A stretch of DNA of 64,000 nucleotides from Acetobacter garciniae (GTDB taxonomy: Bacteria > Pseudomonadota > Alphaproteobacteria > Acetobacterales > Acetobacteraceae): NCBI RefSeq assembly GCF_017377735.1, contig NZ_JAFVMH010000005.1:62001-126000 (forward strand). Direction: 5' to 3'. Each line of letters begins with the position of its first letter. Position 1 is the first letter of the stretch. The notes beneath the pieces are model-generated. The model was not told the origin of the DNA. It saw only the letters and a list, made by a program, of their open reading frames with translations, and made no database searches. Of the stretch, positions 62,825 to 64,000 are shown one piece after another. Position numbers and translations under genes: made by a program.

Positions 62825-63201
62825 CGTGTGTTTCCTTGTGTATTGCCTTGCGCAATCGCGGCAACGGCCATCCCGTCGGCGGACACCGCACGCGGGGCGA
62901 GCAGATGCCCGCCCTCTCCAATCGCGGCCAGTGCCGCTGCTTCGGCAATGCTGCCGGTGCCGAAACCTGCCATGATGCGGGGCGATCGGGTCAGGGTGCG
63001 GAAACGCGCCAGCAATGCGGGCTCCAGCGCGTGGACGGGCAGGCCGAGTTCTTCAGCCAGGGCCAGGAATGCCGGGGCCGTGGCCTTGTGCGTGAGTGTC
63101 GCCAGCGCATCGAGCCCCACGACCCCGCCCGCTGCCACCAATGCGGCGCGCAGCGATGCGGTGGTGGCGGCCTGACGGAAGCCGAACCCCGCGACCTTCA
63201 T
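62821..63201 (-). CDS. cobE: CobE (CbiG C-terminal domain-like)
   Basis: This 126-residue protein begins [21 protein letters not shown] and has [24 protein letters not shown] and [12 protein letters not shown], the CbiG_C/CobE pattern. It supports the pathway around precorrin ring contraction; its exact chemistry is unclear. ATG 63201 overlaps the cobL stop; a longer in-frame start at 63243 is unlikely. Confidence 0.9.
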   Translation of the reverse strand: MKVAGFGFRQAATTASLRAALVAAGGVVGLDALATLTHKATAPAFLALAEELGLPVHALEPALLARFRTLTRSPRIMAGFGTGSIAEAAALAAIGEGGHLLAPRAVSADGMAVAAIAQGNTQGNTR

Positions 63202-64000
63202 CGTGTCACGCTCCATTGCACGATCGGGCGTGCGGGGCACCATCCGCGCATGGACCCCAGCGGGGCAGCGCTCGCCAGTTCGATGCGCAGCAGATCACCC
63301 CCTTTTTGCCCGTGCCAGAGGCCCAGCAGGGCTTCGGTTTCCAGTGTGACGGCATTGGCGACAATCCGTGCACCGGGCCGCAGCACGGTCCATAAATGCT
63401 CCAGCATGGCCGCATTGGCGCCCCCGCCGATAAAAACGGCATCCGCGTCGGGCAGGTCGGCCAAAGCCGCCGGGGCCTCGCCCTCCATGACCCGCAGGCG
63501 GTGCTCCAGGCCCAGCGCAGTTGCGTTGGCATGGATAGTCGCCGCACGGTCGGCGCGGATCTCGATTGCAAAAGCCTCGCCGCCGGCCAGGCACCATTCC
63601 GCCGAAATCGATCCCGATCCGGCCCCGATATCCCATAAAATCTCGCCAGGGCGCGGGGCCAGGGCAGACAGGCTCAGCGCCCTGACGGGCCGCCTGGTTA
63701 TCTGCCCGTCATGGACGAAGGTGCTATCGGGCAGGCCCGATGCCCTGCTCAGCCCCGGCGGGCCGGACAGGGTGATGCCAACTGCAACGGGTGCGGCCAC
63801 ATCCGTGAAGGCGAAATCCGCCGCGATAACGCTGCGAATACGTTCACGCGGGCCGCCCAATGCCTCCATGACATGGAGGGTGGAGGCCCCGTAGCCCCGG
63901 CCCACCAGCCATTGCGCCAGGCTGCGGGGGGCATCGCCGTCTCGCAGCAGGCAGATCGCGCGGATATCGGGCCCCAACAGGGGCACCAGTCTTTCGAAGG
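63198..64000 (-). CDS. cobL: CobL, precorrin-6Y C5,15-methyltransferase (decarboxylating), partial
   Basis: The gene runs off the right edge; the frame stays open to base 64000 with FERLVPLLGPDIRAI at the border. The visible part is the end of the N-terminal methylase domain and all of the C-terminal CobL/CbiT domain: GEILWDIGAGSGSISAEWCL is the SAM motif, followed by DADAVFIGGGANAAMLEHLW. It methylates C5 and C15 and decarboxylates the acetate at C12. It is the first visible gene of the cob operon. Confidence 0.92.
   Translation of the reverse strand, partial: FERLVPLLGPDIRAICLLRDGDAPRSLAQWLVGRGYGASTLHVMEALGGPRERIRSVIAADFAFTDVAAPVAVGITLSGPPGLSRASGLPDSTFVHDGQITRRPVRALSLSALAPRPGEILWDIGAGSGSISAEWCLAGGEAFAIEIRADRAATIHANATALGLEHRLRVMEGEAPAALADLPDADAVFIGGGANAAMLEHLWTVLRPGARIVANAVTLETEALLGLWHGQKGGDLLRIELASAAPLGSMRGWCPARPIVQWSVTR

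Noticed and set aside
1..64000. CRISPR arrays, insertion sequences and rRNA genes
   Set aside because: I saw no regularly spaced repeats, transposase genes with flanking repeats, or rRNA sequence in the window.

Overview
The window is GC-rich alphaproteobacterial DNA, most likely from an acetic acid bacterium (Acetobacteraceae such as Komagataeibacter, Gluconacetobacter or Acetobacter). That placement is inference from gene style; no rRNA or intact tRNA lies in the window. It has two parts. From base 1 to about 38,374 it is the right-hand portion of an integrative and conjugative element (ICE). From about 38,375 to 64,000 it is ordinary chromosome.

ICE part. Bases 1-4650 hold the accessory backbone typical of alphaproteobacterial ICEs (DUF932 fragment, HU, Toprim protein, DUF2493, DUF736, a 51-residue protein), with GC-rich stem-loop elements and a decayed second DUF736 copy between genes. 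Bases 4678-7431 are the control module: an XRE repressor, a region with several palindromes, an overlapping DUF6499/DUF2285 pair with a TTT-C +1 frameshift site like that of FseA in ICEMlSymR7A, an RdfS-like excisionase and a RepA-like protein. Then come DUF2840, TraF, a second DUF736, a lytic transglycosylase, a candidate oriT, the DUF3363 relaxase, TraG, a CopG protein and trbB-C-D-E-J-L-F-G-I plus DUF2274. Inserted between relaxase and traG is a two-gene HEPN/Abi_C module, probably phage defence. Cargo beyond the trb operon is a LysR gene, a complete RND efflux system (TetR, adaptor, permease, outer-membrane factor and an unknown partner), a GST/TetR/GNAT/oxidoreductase group, and a strikingly AT-rich gene that may encode a PD-(D/E)XK nuclease. 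At 38,356-38,374 there are 19 bases matching the 3' end of initiator tRNA-fMet, followed by a strong terminator: this looks like the right attachment site. The intact tRNA-fMet and the integrase would lie upstream of the window.

Chromosome part. An acyl-CoA synthetase / thioesterase / zinc-less oxidoreductase operon faces a GntR regulator. A LysR regulator precedes a seven-gene operon whose genes all overlap by ATGA: a single-polypeptide fusion of Liv-type binding protein, LivH and LivM, then LivG, LivF, a ureohydrolase-like protein lacking one metal-ligand His, a Rieske oxygenase, a 2-hydroxyacid dehydrogenase and a LigI-like amidohydrolase. Together they look like an uptake and breakdown pathway for an unidentified nitrogenous or aromatic compound. 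Two further LysR genes face an AEC-type transporter and an SDR. A cobalamin riboswitch controls cbtB-cbtA (cobalt uptake), which converges on an aerobic cobalamin operon on the minus strand (cobL-cobE-cobM-cobB-cobA-cobF-cobC, then a CWC protein and a degenerate histidine-phosphatase-like protein). CobL runs off the right edge.
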